From Ketobacter alkanivorans (GTDB lineage Bacteria > Pseudomonadota > Gammaproteobacteria > Pseudomonadales > Ketobacteraceae), in assembly GCF_002863865.1 (NCBI RefSeq), contig NZ_CP022684.1, positions 2,509,501 through 2,573,500 on the forward strand: a DNA stretch of 64,000 nt, written 5' to 3'. The notes beneath the pieces were generated by a model. It saw nothing but the letters and a program-made list of their open reading frames with translations. It did no database searches and was not told where the DNA came from. Shown piece after piece: positions 9,122-16,472 of the stretch (position 1 is the first letter of the stretch; each line of letters opens with the position of its first letter). The translations under genes were made by a program, and so were the position numbers.

Positions 9122-9150
9122 TTGACGTCAGGTCATTTCTTGACTTATAT
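9122..9150 (+). promoter_or_regulatory. Sigma-70-type promoter of the AraC regulator gene
   Basis: TTGACG (9122-9127), a 17-bp spacer, then TTATAT (9145-9150), about 60 bp before the GTG start. The spacer and -10 region contain repeated TGAC/GGTCA elements (TTGACGTCAGGTCAT then TTGACTTATATAGGTCAT), which could be regulator half-sites serving both this gene and the divergent fdx-cyp153 operon. The promoter assignment rests on consensus match only. Confidence 0.5.
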
Positions 9151-9210
9151 AGGTCATAAAAAGACACCATCTCTGCCAAATAACTTAAGAGATCATAGGG
9201 ATCTTCAATA

Positions 9211-10269
9211 GTGACAAAATCTGTGCCTGTAACTCGACCTGTAGGTTCTTATACGGCCTGTATTCCATCCAACTATTCTCGCTTGATTGCCCGCGTCCTG
9301 GAGTTACAGGAGGCAGACTTACCAGCATTGCTGGACATGACTCAGCTGAATGTCGATCAATTTATGCAAGAAGAGACTCTGCTGACGGCACCGCAACAAA
9401 TTCAAATTCTGAGCAATGCCTTATGTTTATCAAACGACGATGCCTTTGGTTTACGTTTAGGTGCAAGGCTCACCCCTCCCACACACGGCGCAATGGGTTT
9501 TTTAGTCAACAGCAGCCCCAATCTACTCACCGCCATCAATGCCATTCAAACCTATTTGCCTACCCGCATGAATATAGCCCGGGTAGACTTTACGCCGAAC
9601 GGTGACTGGCTCGAAGGGCACTGTTATTTTGATGTGGATTTAAGCCCTGATATCTATCGCTGCTTATCCGAGGCCTTCGCGAAAATACTGTTTGATTGCG
9701 CAGAATTTATTGTGGGGAAACCCGTACACGACGCAACTTCCTTTTTTAACTATGCAGAACCCAGCTACAGCCAATTTTATGCCGATTATTTACCTGGCCA
9801 ATTCGAGTTTTCCGCACCGAGCTTGATGGTAAGAATACCAATGGCATTGTGCGAGATTCCTAATGCCTCTTCCTGTTCGGAAAACTACCTGTTCGCCATG
9901 CGACAATGCGAAACGATGCAGGCTCAGTTGCTGTCCAACCGAACCACACTTAAGTACCAGGTTCAGAAGATGATGCTGGATCACCCTCCCGGCGTGTTAA
10001 CTGAAACAGAAGCAGCGGCTGCATTATTTATCTGCAAACGAACCTTATCCCGCAGGCTCAAGAAAGAGAACACCGGCTTCCGCCAAATTCGTGAAGAAAT
10101 TTTGTCGCAACAAGCTGCTGACTGTTTGCGGGATAGCACTATGTCCATAGATACCATTGCAGCTTTGCTCAACTATCACGACAGCGCGAATTTTCGGCGC
10201 GCATTCAAGCGTTGGTTTCAGCTATCCCCTGACCAATATCGACAATCAATCAGACAGTCCAACCGATAA
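9211..10269 (+). CDS. AraC-family regulator, divergent from fdx-cyp153
   Basis: 352 aa with a GTG start. Residues about 30-210 form the arabinose-binding-like N-terminal domain of the OruR/ArgR-type AraC proteins (LTPPTHGAMGFLVNSSPNL). Residues about 245-345 form the two-HTH DNA-binding domain (LFICKRTLSRRLKKENTGF, then IAALLNYHDSANFRRAFKRW). AraC regulators of this kind commonly sit beside CYP153 operons of oil-degrading bacteria and activate them in response to alkanes; that role here is inferred from position. Confidence 0.9.
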   Translation: MTKSVPVTRPVGSYTACIPSNYSRLIARVLELQEADLPALLDMTQLNVDQFMQEETLLTAPQQIQILSNALCLSNDDAFGLRLGARLTPPTHGAMGFLVNSSPNLLTAINAIQTYLPTRMNIARVDFTPNGDWLEGHCYFDVDLSPDIYRCLSEAFAKILFDCAEFIVGKPVHDATSFFNYAEPSYSQFYADYLPGQFEFSAPSLMVRIPMALCEIPNASSCSENYLFAMRQCETMQAQLLSNRTTLKYQVQKMMLDHPPGVLTETEAAAALFICKRTLSRRLKKENTGFRQIREEILSQQAADCLRDSTMSIDTIAALLNYHDSANFRRAFKRWFQLSPDQYRQSIRQSNR

Positions 10270-10373
10270 TTCATAAACCCGTTTTAACTTGCGCTTAAGG
10301 CTGTCAGATAACAGAAATCTGAATATCTACATCGACTAGCACAAAAAGAACTTAATCATAGGAAAGAGAAGAA

Positions 10374-11009
10374 ATGAAACTACTGACATGGAACACCCAG
10401 GGCGAGCGATGGGACGGCATCAAACATAGAATCGACAAATTAAAGCCTGATGTCGTCTGTATTCAAGAAGCGGGAAACCTTCCCAAAAAACTGGGTTACG
10501 GGGACGCATTGACACATGGCGAGCCCAATTTAATCGGGGTATATTCAAACCTCAATATCTGGTTTTTACCCTGGGACAGGAGCGGCGGGGCAGGAAATAT
10601 CCGTTGCTCCATGGCAATGTTGTTTGAGGGTGATGGCAAACCAGCCGTTTCTTGGTCAACCGATGCAAACAAACGTCCTGTAATGCGCAAATCTATTGGC
10701 ACCAAATATTACGTAGCTAATATTCATGCCGGAGGAAGAGACTATATTAACTTAGCGATCCAACATGCCCAGACCAACGGCTCTGGAAAGCACTGGATCG
10801 TAGCAGGCGACTTTAATCAAGGAGCAAACGAAGATCTTTCTTGGATGAACAAAGCAGGCGGATCGGTTATCGCGCCCAGTAAGGCAACGCGTCCAGCTAG
10901 TGGACGCATACTGGACTACGCTGTCAGCAGCGATGGGCTGGCTGCAGCGAGCTTCTCCGGGCCGGACTATGGTGGTTCTGATCATCGCTGCGTTGATATT
11001 GATTGGTAA
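10374..11009 (+). CDS. CdtB-like nuclease of the endonuclease/exonuclease/phosphatase superfamily
   Basis: 211 aa; ATG 10374 follows GGAAAGAGAAG. It has every hallmark of the DNase I/CdtB fold in order: LLTWNTQG (N7), VCIQEAGNLP (E32), ANIHAGG (H118), WIVAGDFNQG (D146, N148), RILDYAVSS (D181) and GSDHRCVD (D203, H204). The WNxQG, QEAGxLP, LDYAV and SDH signatures resemble cytolethal distending toxin subunit B more than generic EEP enzymes. There is no signal peptide: the nuclease core starts at residue 2, so the protein is cytosolic or exported by a non-Sec route. No cdtA/cdtC-like genes are nearby. It may be a free DNase, a phosphatase or an effector. Confidence 0.8.
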   Translation: MKLLTWNTQGERWDGIKHRIDKLKPDVVCIQEAGNLPKKLGYGDALTHGEPNLIGVYSNLNIWFLPWDRSGGAGNIRCSMAMLFEGDGKPAVSWSTDANKRPVMRKSIGTKYYVANIHAGGRDYINLAIQHAQTNGSGKHWIVAGDFNQGANEDLSWMNKAGGSVIAPSKATRPASGRILDYAVSSDGLAAASFSGPDYGGSDHRCVDIDW

Positions 11010-11151
11010 CCAGAATACTGTTTATGAAATTGCAAATACGCGCAAACAGAATAAGGTAAGTACAAAATGGACTTATACTTTCTTTTCCTTGAGTAGGCTT
11101 AGCGGTGTTATCCTGATGCTCTTTGCACGGGTACTTTGGCCGAAGGCCTGA
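10969..11151 (+). CDS. Possible two-helix small membrane protein overlapping the CdtB-like gene
   Basis: 60 aa in another frame, from ATG 10969 inside the end of the CdtB-like gene to a TGA just before the next gene's ribosome site. It starts MVVLIIAALILIGNQNTVYE and has a second hydrophobic segment (FFSLSRLSGVILMLFARVLW) followed by WPKA. About 140 of its 183 bases lie outside any other gene. There is no clear ribosome site. I do not recognise a family. Tentative; the part beyond 11009 could also be noncoding. Confidence 0.35.
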   Translation: MVVLIIAALILIGNQNTVYEIANTRKQNKVSTKWTYTFFSLSRLSGVILMLFARVLWPKA

Positions 11152-11160
11152 GGAGGCCAC

Positions 11161-11715
11161 ATGCGTAGCGTACTGATTTTATTAGCCGCTCTGTGCTGCA
11201 GCGGCTGCTCTACACTGGCCAATGAGTTTGTCGATGCGCCAATGGATCACGCTAAAGCTGTGGTCTTTGATATTGATGGAACCCTGACTCCTACACCCCT
11301 GTCCATTTGGAGCGTACGGGAGGCTGCTGCAGAAACAGTACAGCACTTTGCCAATCAGGGTTTTACGATATTTTACGTTACCGCTCGCATCCCGCTGTTT
11401 CAGTGGCAGATACCGGGCTGGCTTGAAAGCAATAATTTCCCCACCGGCAACCTCTATCTAACTCAAAACAGTGAAGATCGTAGCGACCATGCACGGTTCA
11501 AAACGCGTATATTAAATCAACTAATCGAACACGGCTGGGTAATAGAACGGGCCTTCGGTGATTCGTCATCCGACTTCAAAGCCTATTCCGCTGCGAATCT
11601 GACACAAGAGCAAGTATTTGCGCTGCTGCGCCAGGGCAGTGATCAATGTCAGCCAGGGGTGTGGGCTCGCTGTTTAACCAGCTGGCTTGAATATCTGAAC
11701 GCTGTGAACCCGTAA
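11161..11715 (+). CDS. HAD-superfamily (lipin/LNS2-like) lipoprotein phosphatase
   Basis: 184 aa. ATG 11161 follows GAGGAGG. Signal MRSVLILLAALCCSGC ends in a lipobox-like CSGC. The HAD core follows: AVVFDIDGTLTPTP (nucleophile Asp, motif I), FYVTARIPLFQWQ (motif II Thr), a lysine in FKTRIL, and FGDSSSDFKAYSA (motif IV). This pattern resembles the LNS2/lipin-type HAD domain, which in eukaryotes includes phosphatidate phosphatases. Likely an envelope-tethered phosphatase; its substrate is unknown. Confidence 0.75.
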   Translation: MRSVLILLAALCCSGCSTLANEFVDAPMDHAKAVVFDIDGTLTPTPLSIWSVREAAAETVQHFANQGFTIFYVTARIPLFQWQIPGWLESNNFPTGNLYLTQNSEDRSDHARFKTRILNQLIEHGWVIERAFGDSSSDFKAYSAANLTQEQVFALLRQGSDQCQPGVWARCLTSWLEYLNAVNP

Positions 11716-11750
11716 CACAAGCGCAACCTGTAAAACGCATTGCTGCGCTA

Positions 11751-12074
11751 TTATTCGATGGGCCGAAACTCGGCACCGGCTTTGCCCTTGCAAACAAACC
11801 CTACAGGCTCGATCTGAATCTGAATCGATGCATCAGCATTACCGCCACCTCCGCCTTTACTCAGGCTCGCCAATCCACCGCTCAAACCACCGGCATTACC
11901 CGCACCAGAGCCTGCGGCCTCAGCCTTTAAGGTAATGGAGATTTTACCAACCGGCACAATGGACTCTCCATCCAAATTAATGGCTTCGCCAAACAGTGCC
12001 TTGGCACCGCCAACGGCTTCCAGGGTAGTGGACAGTTTTTTAGTGAGGGCTTCATTCAGCAATTCTTTCATCAT
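11751..12074 (-). CDS. GerW/YtfJ-family protein
   Basis: 107 aa starting MMKELLNEALTKKLSTTLE. The family pattern is visible: AKALFGEAINLDGESIVPVGK, then a glycine-rich linker (about residues 55-80), then an alternating beta segment ending IQIEPVGFVCKGKAGAEFRPI. YtfJ/GerW proteins were named in sporulating Bacillus, but homologues are widespread in non-sporulating bacteria with no settled role. It is on the same strand as the FHA, phosphatase and kinase genes, 139 bp after them, and may belong to that signalling module. Confidence 0.75.
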   Translation of the reverse strand: MMKELLNEALTKKLSTTLEAVGGAKALFGEAINLDGESIVPVGKISITLKAEAAGSGAGNAGGLSGGLASLSKGGGGGNADASIQIQIEPVGFVCKGKAGAEFRPIE

Positions 12075-12213
12075 GACATTGGCTCTTGTTTTTATAGTGC
12101 TATGAGTGTTTGGACAAATGCACAGTCATTGTGAAAGCAATGCAGCGAAAAAATATTGACCTCAGTTAATGGATTGGCAACTTAGCATTCATTACCAGCC
12201 TTATAAGCAAACA

Positions 12214-12564
12214 TTACTGCAAAACATGGGCGGTACTGGCCAAGTTGTTACCGGCATCGTCGATCAGTTTGAATTTGTTCCAAGCCAGACGAATGACGTC
12301 GCCATCAACCAGACGCTCGCGTTCGTTAACCGGCCGCTCGTTGACGAACGTGCCATTTTTACTGCCCTTGTCCACAATAAAGAACTCAAGAGTGCCTTCC
12401 AGATATTTACTGGCCACGACTTCAATCACTGCATGATGACCGCTGACGGAAATATCATCAATCATCACCTCATTATCCGGGTGCCGTCCTATGGCAAGCT
12501 CCCCTGGTTTAAGATCAAATTTACTGACCACCACATCATCGACCAGTTGCGCTAAGATGGCCAT
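12214..12564 (-). CDS. FHA domain protein (phosphothreonine reader)
   Basis: 116 aa from ATG 12564, chosen because AGGAGTAAG precedes it; an upstream ATG at 12588 lacks a site. FHA signature residues are present: LAIGRHPDNEV (Gly-Arg), DISVSGHHAVIE (Ser, His) and DKGSKNGTFVNER (Asn-Gly). The start overlaps the end of the PP2C gene by 29 bp. As a single-domain FHA protein beside a Ser/Thr kinase and phosphatase it most likely binds or is a substrate of that kinase. Confidence 0.88.
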   Translation of the reverse strand: MAILAQLVDDVVVSKFDLKPGELAIGRHPDNEVMIDDISVSGHHAVIEVVASKYLEGTLEFFIVDKGSKNGTFVNERPVNERERLVDGDVIRLAWNKFKLIDDAGNNLASTAHVLQ

Positions 12565-13327
12565 ATTGCTTACTCCTATTTGTGGCATCTTGTTTTAGTA
12601 CGATCACAGAAACATTGTCCTGCGCATTGTTTCGAACACTTTCTTTTACCAATGCCGCTGCTGTTTCCTGGGCAGTCCGATCCGAGTGCATCCAATGCTG
12701 GATAACCGCATCCGGCAACGTATTGTATAAACCATCGGAACATAACAACCAGGATTCACCGGCTTGAAAATGATGTTTAGCAAATGAAAACTGTACACTA
12801 CGATCGGGCCCCACGGCGCGGGTAAGCATATTGCGAAAGGGCGCACGCTCGGCTTCTTTCTCAGTAAGGCTACCTTTGTCCACCAGCTCCTGAACCAGGC
12901 TGTGATCACGGGTCATGGGTTGCAGCCCATCTTCACTGGCACAGTAACAGCGCGAATCCCCTGCGTGCATAAGCCAATACTCATCATCCAGCACCAGCAT
13001 CGCAACCAGTGTGGTGCCCATTTTCTGAAAATCAGGATGGTTGTTGCGTTCTTGACGCACTGCATTATTCGCCAGCGCACCAGCTTCCGCCATCATTTTC
13101 ATAACGCTTTCATTGTTTTGGGAATCGATATATTCCAACGAAGACAGCACGCACTTGGTAAAATATTCCACGGCCAGCTTGCTGGCATAGGCGCCACCGC
13201 CGTATCCACCCATGCCATCGGCCAGCACTGCCAAAAATCGATTTTCGCCCGGCAGCGCCTGCCAATGAATGCAATCCTCGTTATGTTTGCGTACACAACC
13301 AATGTCGGTTACACCGTAAACGTCCAT
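12536..13327 (-). CDS. PP2C-type Ser/Thr protein phosphatase
   Basis: 263 aa. PP2C motifs: VRKHNEDC near the N-terminus, AVLADGMGGYGGGAYAS (metal-binding Asp), MGTTLVAML, LMHAGDSRCY, LLCSDGLYN and the C-terminal DNVSVIVL (second metal-binding Asp). It would remove phosphate from proteins phosphorylated by the adjacent kinase. The start ATG overlaps the kinase stop as TGATG, so translation is coupled. Confidence 0.92.
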   Translation of the reverse strand: MDVYGVTDIGCVRKHNEDCIHWQALPGENRFLAVLADGMGGYGGGAYASKLAVEYFTKCVLSSLEYIDSQNNESVMKMMAEAGALANNAVRQERNNHPDFQKMGTTLVAMLVLDDEYWLMHAGDSRCYCASEDGLQPMTRDHSLVQELVDKGSLTEKEAERAPFRNMLTRAVGPDRSVQFSFAKHHFQAGESWLLCSDGLYNTLPDAVIQHWMHSDRTAQETAAALVKESVRNNAQDNVSVIVLKQDATNRSKQYGHLSATGR

Positions 13328-15783
13328 CAGCTGGCCTTCCTGTTATCGCGACTATCACGTCGACCGAATTCACGGGCCATTAAACCACGCACGGCGTCTG
13401 CCATCTCACCAGCCGTTTCATAACGCTTGGAAGGTTCTTTATGCAGAGCTTTGTTGACGACGCGTACCGCTCCTGCCGACAGTTCCGGCCTCAACTCACG
13501 CACACTCACGTATTTTTTATTCAGAATGTGATAGGCGAGGTTGGCGATACTGTCACCGGTAAAGGGCAGTGCGCCGGTCAGTAGCTGATAGAAGGTAACG
13601 CCCAAGCTGTATATATCGCTCACGCCTGTTACCTTCGTGCCTTTCAACTGTTCGGGTGACATGTAAACCGGGCTGCCCAGCATGTCTCCTGTTTTGGTTT
13701 TGGAATCGTCAACGATACGCGCAATACCAAAGTCAGCCACTTTGATCTGACCGCTGTTCTGATCGTACATGATGTTGCCTGGCTTGATATCACGATGCAC
13801 GATGTTCTGCTGGTGGGCGTAGTGCAATGCATCGGCAACTGCAGCAATAATGTCGTAGACCTCAACAACGGGCAATAATGTCGACGTGGATACGCAGCGA
13901 TCCAACGACTTGCCTTCCACATAGTCCATAGCGATAAAGGCAAGGTCGGTTTCTTCGCCAACGTCATAAACGGTCACTATGTTGGGATGGTTGAGGCGGC
14001 CTGCAGCCTCCGCCTCACGGAAAAAGCGTTCTTTGATGGCGTTCAACTGAGCGGTATCGAATTCACGATAGCTTAAGGTTTTAATCGCAACGCGACGGGC
14101 AATTTTGGGGTCGAGCCCTAAATACACCACCCCCATGGCACCGCGGCCCAGCTCTCGCTCGATTTCATAACGCCCCAGAATCGGCTTACTTAAATCCTGC
14201 GACGGCATAACCAGGCTGTGGGTTGCCGAGAAATCCGTTACCACCTGCGCCGGTTCGGATAACTGCTGCAACGCCAGCGCACGTTTGGCCGCATCCTTGA
14301 ATTTGGGTTTGCGCTCTACGACCCGTTGGTAGGTTTGGGCTGCTTCCTGATATTGGCGTTTGCGTTCCTGTTGCACCGCAATGTCGTAAAGCAGGGAGGT
14401 GACCGCCTGAGTAGAGCGACAGGGGCGCAACGCCACCAGCGCTTCTTCCATTCTACCTTGCTGATACCACTGCTGACCCAGCTGATAGCTGACATTATGG
14501 TGCTCCCAATGCAGGCGATTCCACTGCCGCCGACGCTGCTTCCATAACAGCATGCATCCGCTGCCTGCGACAAACCAAGCCATCACTAATGGTAACGGAA
14601 GTACTTGCTGGTAACTTAACTGCCAGGCGACCTGTACCACGCTCAGTGTGGTGATCACGAATGCCGCCAGCATCAGCGCCATGGTAGCCCGCAGCATGGG
14701 CTGTACCCACACCAGATAGATAACCCCAATGATCAATAACACCGCCTGCAACCATAGGTTCCAATAGGGCTGGTATTGCGTGGACTGGTTTTGCAGTGCC
14801 AACAGTGTGGCTCCCACCGATTCCAACGCCTGCTGGTCAGCAGCCATGATCCACACTTTTTCGTTAGGGTGTTGCGCCAGCGCTTGCGCCTGTGAATAAC
14901 GGGGAAAACTGGCCGCGCCGACAGCGGGAATCCAGACCGTGCCACTGCGACTGATGGGCTGCTTGATGTGCGCCATTTCAACCGCATAATCCGAACGGAA
15001 AACAATGGTGGGCTCTTCTTGTATGGCAAGGGTGCGGGCTACCTGCCGCAAGTACAACGCCAAGGCCAGATCCGGGTGAAATTGCGACTCCTGCTGCCAG
15101 ATCAGCTGGTGCGGTGCGGCAGCCTGAGCAGTATCCACTGCGCGATAGGCTGGCCCTTCTAAGCGAGGATCGACAGGCCATCCCGACATCTGCAGTTGAT
15201 TACGCTGTTGTAACCACTGCCGTATGACGTTGAGCACGGGTGCAGGCACCCAATCCAGGCTCTGCCAGGGCAGGCTGTCCAACTCCAACAGTGGATAGGC
15301 CTGTTCCGGAAACGCTGCCACGGCAGCCTGGGTCAGCCCCAGCAAGATGTCACCCTGCTGCAGTTGTTGCTGTAACTGCTGAAAACGCTGGTTCTGTCTC
15401 TGCCAGGCTTGTACCGACTCTGGCGCAGTAGCGGATTTTTCTAACCAGTTGAGCAAACGCTCGGCCGCCACATCATGCTCACGCAACGGCTCGGGTAGAA
15501 TCAATGCGACCAGCGCATCGTTATTCAACAAAAGAGGGAGTAATTCTGACTGTGCGGGATCCCGCTGCAGTTGCAACAGGGTTTCCTGCTCTAGTTCGAT
15601 GAGCGCAATATCGGCTTTGGTCGCGGCAGCACCAGACAGACGCTGCCCCAACTGGTAATACCAGCCTTCCAGCACCTGCACAGAATCAGGACGGATAACG
15701 CCACTTAGCAACAGGATCGCGCTGATCAACACCAAGCCTCTCAGGCTGATCAGCCCCTGTAGCCATCTGTTTAATAAAGACAT
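13327..15783 (-). CDS. Membrane Ser/Thr protein kinase with CHASE2-like sensor and TPR-like linker
   Basis: 818 aa from ATG 15783; an in-frame ATG at 15807 is possible, but a TATAGT element just before it suggests transcription starts close to that codon. Order of parts: an N-terminal hydrophobic segment, an extracytoplasmic region of about 300 residues of CHASE2 type, three membrane helices near 355-440, a TPR-like helical linker (QYQEAAQTYQRVVERKPKF), and a Hanks-type kinase domain from about residue 537 (ELGRGAMGVVYLG, VAIK, IVHRDIKPGN near 662, ADFGIAR near 682, GSPVYMSPEQ, SDIYSLGV). Likely phosphorylates the FHA protein or other targets in response to an envelope signal. Confidence 0.92.
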   Translation of the reverse strand: MSLLNRWLQGLISLRGLVLISAILLLSGVIRPDSVQVLEGWYYQLGQRLSGAAATKADIALIELEQETLLQLQRDPAQSELLPLLLNNDALVALILPEPLREHDVAAERLLNWLEKSATAPESVQAWQRQNQRFQQLQQQLQQGDILLGLTQAAVAAFPEQAYPLLELDSLPWQSLDWVPAPVLNVIRQWLQQRNQLQMSGWPVDPRLEGPAYRAVDTAQAAAPHQLIWQQESQFHPDLALALYLRQVARTLAIQEEPTIVFRSDYAVEMAHIKQPISRSGTVWIPAVGAASFPRYSQAQALAQHPNEKVWIMAADQQALESVGATLLALQNQSTQYQPYWNLWLQAVLLIIGVIYLVWVQPMLRATMALMLAAFVITTLSVVQVAWQLSYQQVLPLPLVMAWFVAGSGCMLLWKQRRRQWNRLHWEHHNVSYQLGQQWYQQGRMEEALVALRPCRSTQAVTSLLYDIAVQQERKRQYQEAAQTYQRVVERKPKFKDAAKRALALQQLSEPAQVVTDFSATHSLVMPSQDLSKPILGRYEIERELGRGAMGVVYLGLDPKIARRVAIKTLSYREFDTAQLNAIKERFFREAEAAGRLNHPNIVTVYDVGEETDLAFIAMDYVEGKSLDRCVSTSTLLPVVEVYDIIAAVADALHYAHQQNIVHRDIKPGNIMYDQNSGQIKVADFGIARIVDDSKTKTGDMLGSPVYMSPEQLKGTKVTGVSDIYSLGVTFYQLLTGALPFTGDSIANLAYHILNKKYVSVRELRPELSAGAVRVVNKALHKEPSKRYETAGEMADAVRGLMAREFGRRDSRDNRKAS

Positions 15784-15911
15784 AGTTGCAGAGGTTCTTC
15801 CAGACATAGCTACACTATAGCCGGTATTCGGCCGGTGTTCGCCCTGGTCGGCAATGCAACCAGGGGCAAAGTGTGGACTGTGCCGCAATTACGCCTTAAG
15901 GCCGTTAGGGA

Positions 15912-16376
15912 TTATTTTTTCTCACTGATCCAAAGCTTAATCACACCCACCACTACGGGTGTCCCGTCTGTCGTACAGGCGGTGACTTTTACATCCAGAT
16001 CACCTGGCTTCCAGTCCTCAGGGTTGATTTCGGCGGTGCCGGTGATATCGGTGCCTGCTTTGGCGGTGTAGTCCACCGTCATGCCTTTTGGAATCCAGCG
16101 CAGATGCTTGGGCACCGAAGCCTCGGCGCAAGTACCCATTGCCATCTCCAGCAGGTTACAAATGGCAATAACATGCACTGTTCCTATGTGGTTCTGCACT
16201 GCGCGACGCTTTTTCATAGTCAGGCGGGCATAATTGGGCCGCAGCTCTTCAATGCTGGCATCAACCGTTTTGAAATAAGGCGCTTTTCGAGAAACCGCCT
16301 TTGAAAACAATAGCTTACCACCAGGATAACGGGATACCTTATTCCACATTTCCATTACTGCATTGCCATTGGACAT
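15912..16376 (-). CDS. DUF4442 hotdog-fold (thioesterase-like) protein
   Basis: 154 aa; ATG follows AAGAGGTTAAGGTT. The N-terminal part (MEMWNKVSRYPGGKLLFSKA) and the core (VQNHIGTVHVIAICNLLEMAMG) match the DUF4442/PaaI-like hotdog proteins, where NHxGTxHxxA carries active-site residues. Probably an acyl-CoA thioesterase; the chain-length preference is unknown. It lies upstream of the kinase gene on the same strand with 128 bp between, and may be transcribed separately. Confidence 0.8.
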   Translation of the reverse strand: MSNGNAVMEMWNKVSRYPGGKLLFSKAVSRKAPYFKTVDASIEELRPNYARLTMKKRRAVQNHIGTVHVIAICNLLEMAMGTCAEASVPKHLRWIPKGMTVDYTAKAGTDITGTAEINPEDWKPGDLDVKVTACTTDGTPVVVGVIKLWISEKK

Positions 16377-16472
16377 AACCTTAACCTCTTAAGAAAGTTG
16401 TCTATACTGAATGAGACAATGAACAAAAACTGATTCCTTCCAATACTTTTCAGGGCTGTTGACCACGACTTC

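Noticed and set aside
11751..15783. T6SS regulatory (PpkA/PppA/Fha) cluster
   Set aside because: Kinase, phosphatase and FHA genes are real, but no tss, tag or vgrG gene accompanies them, so a T6SS assignment is not supported; kept only as an open question.
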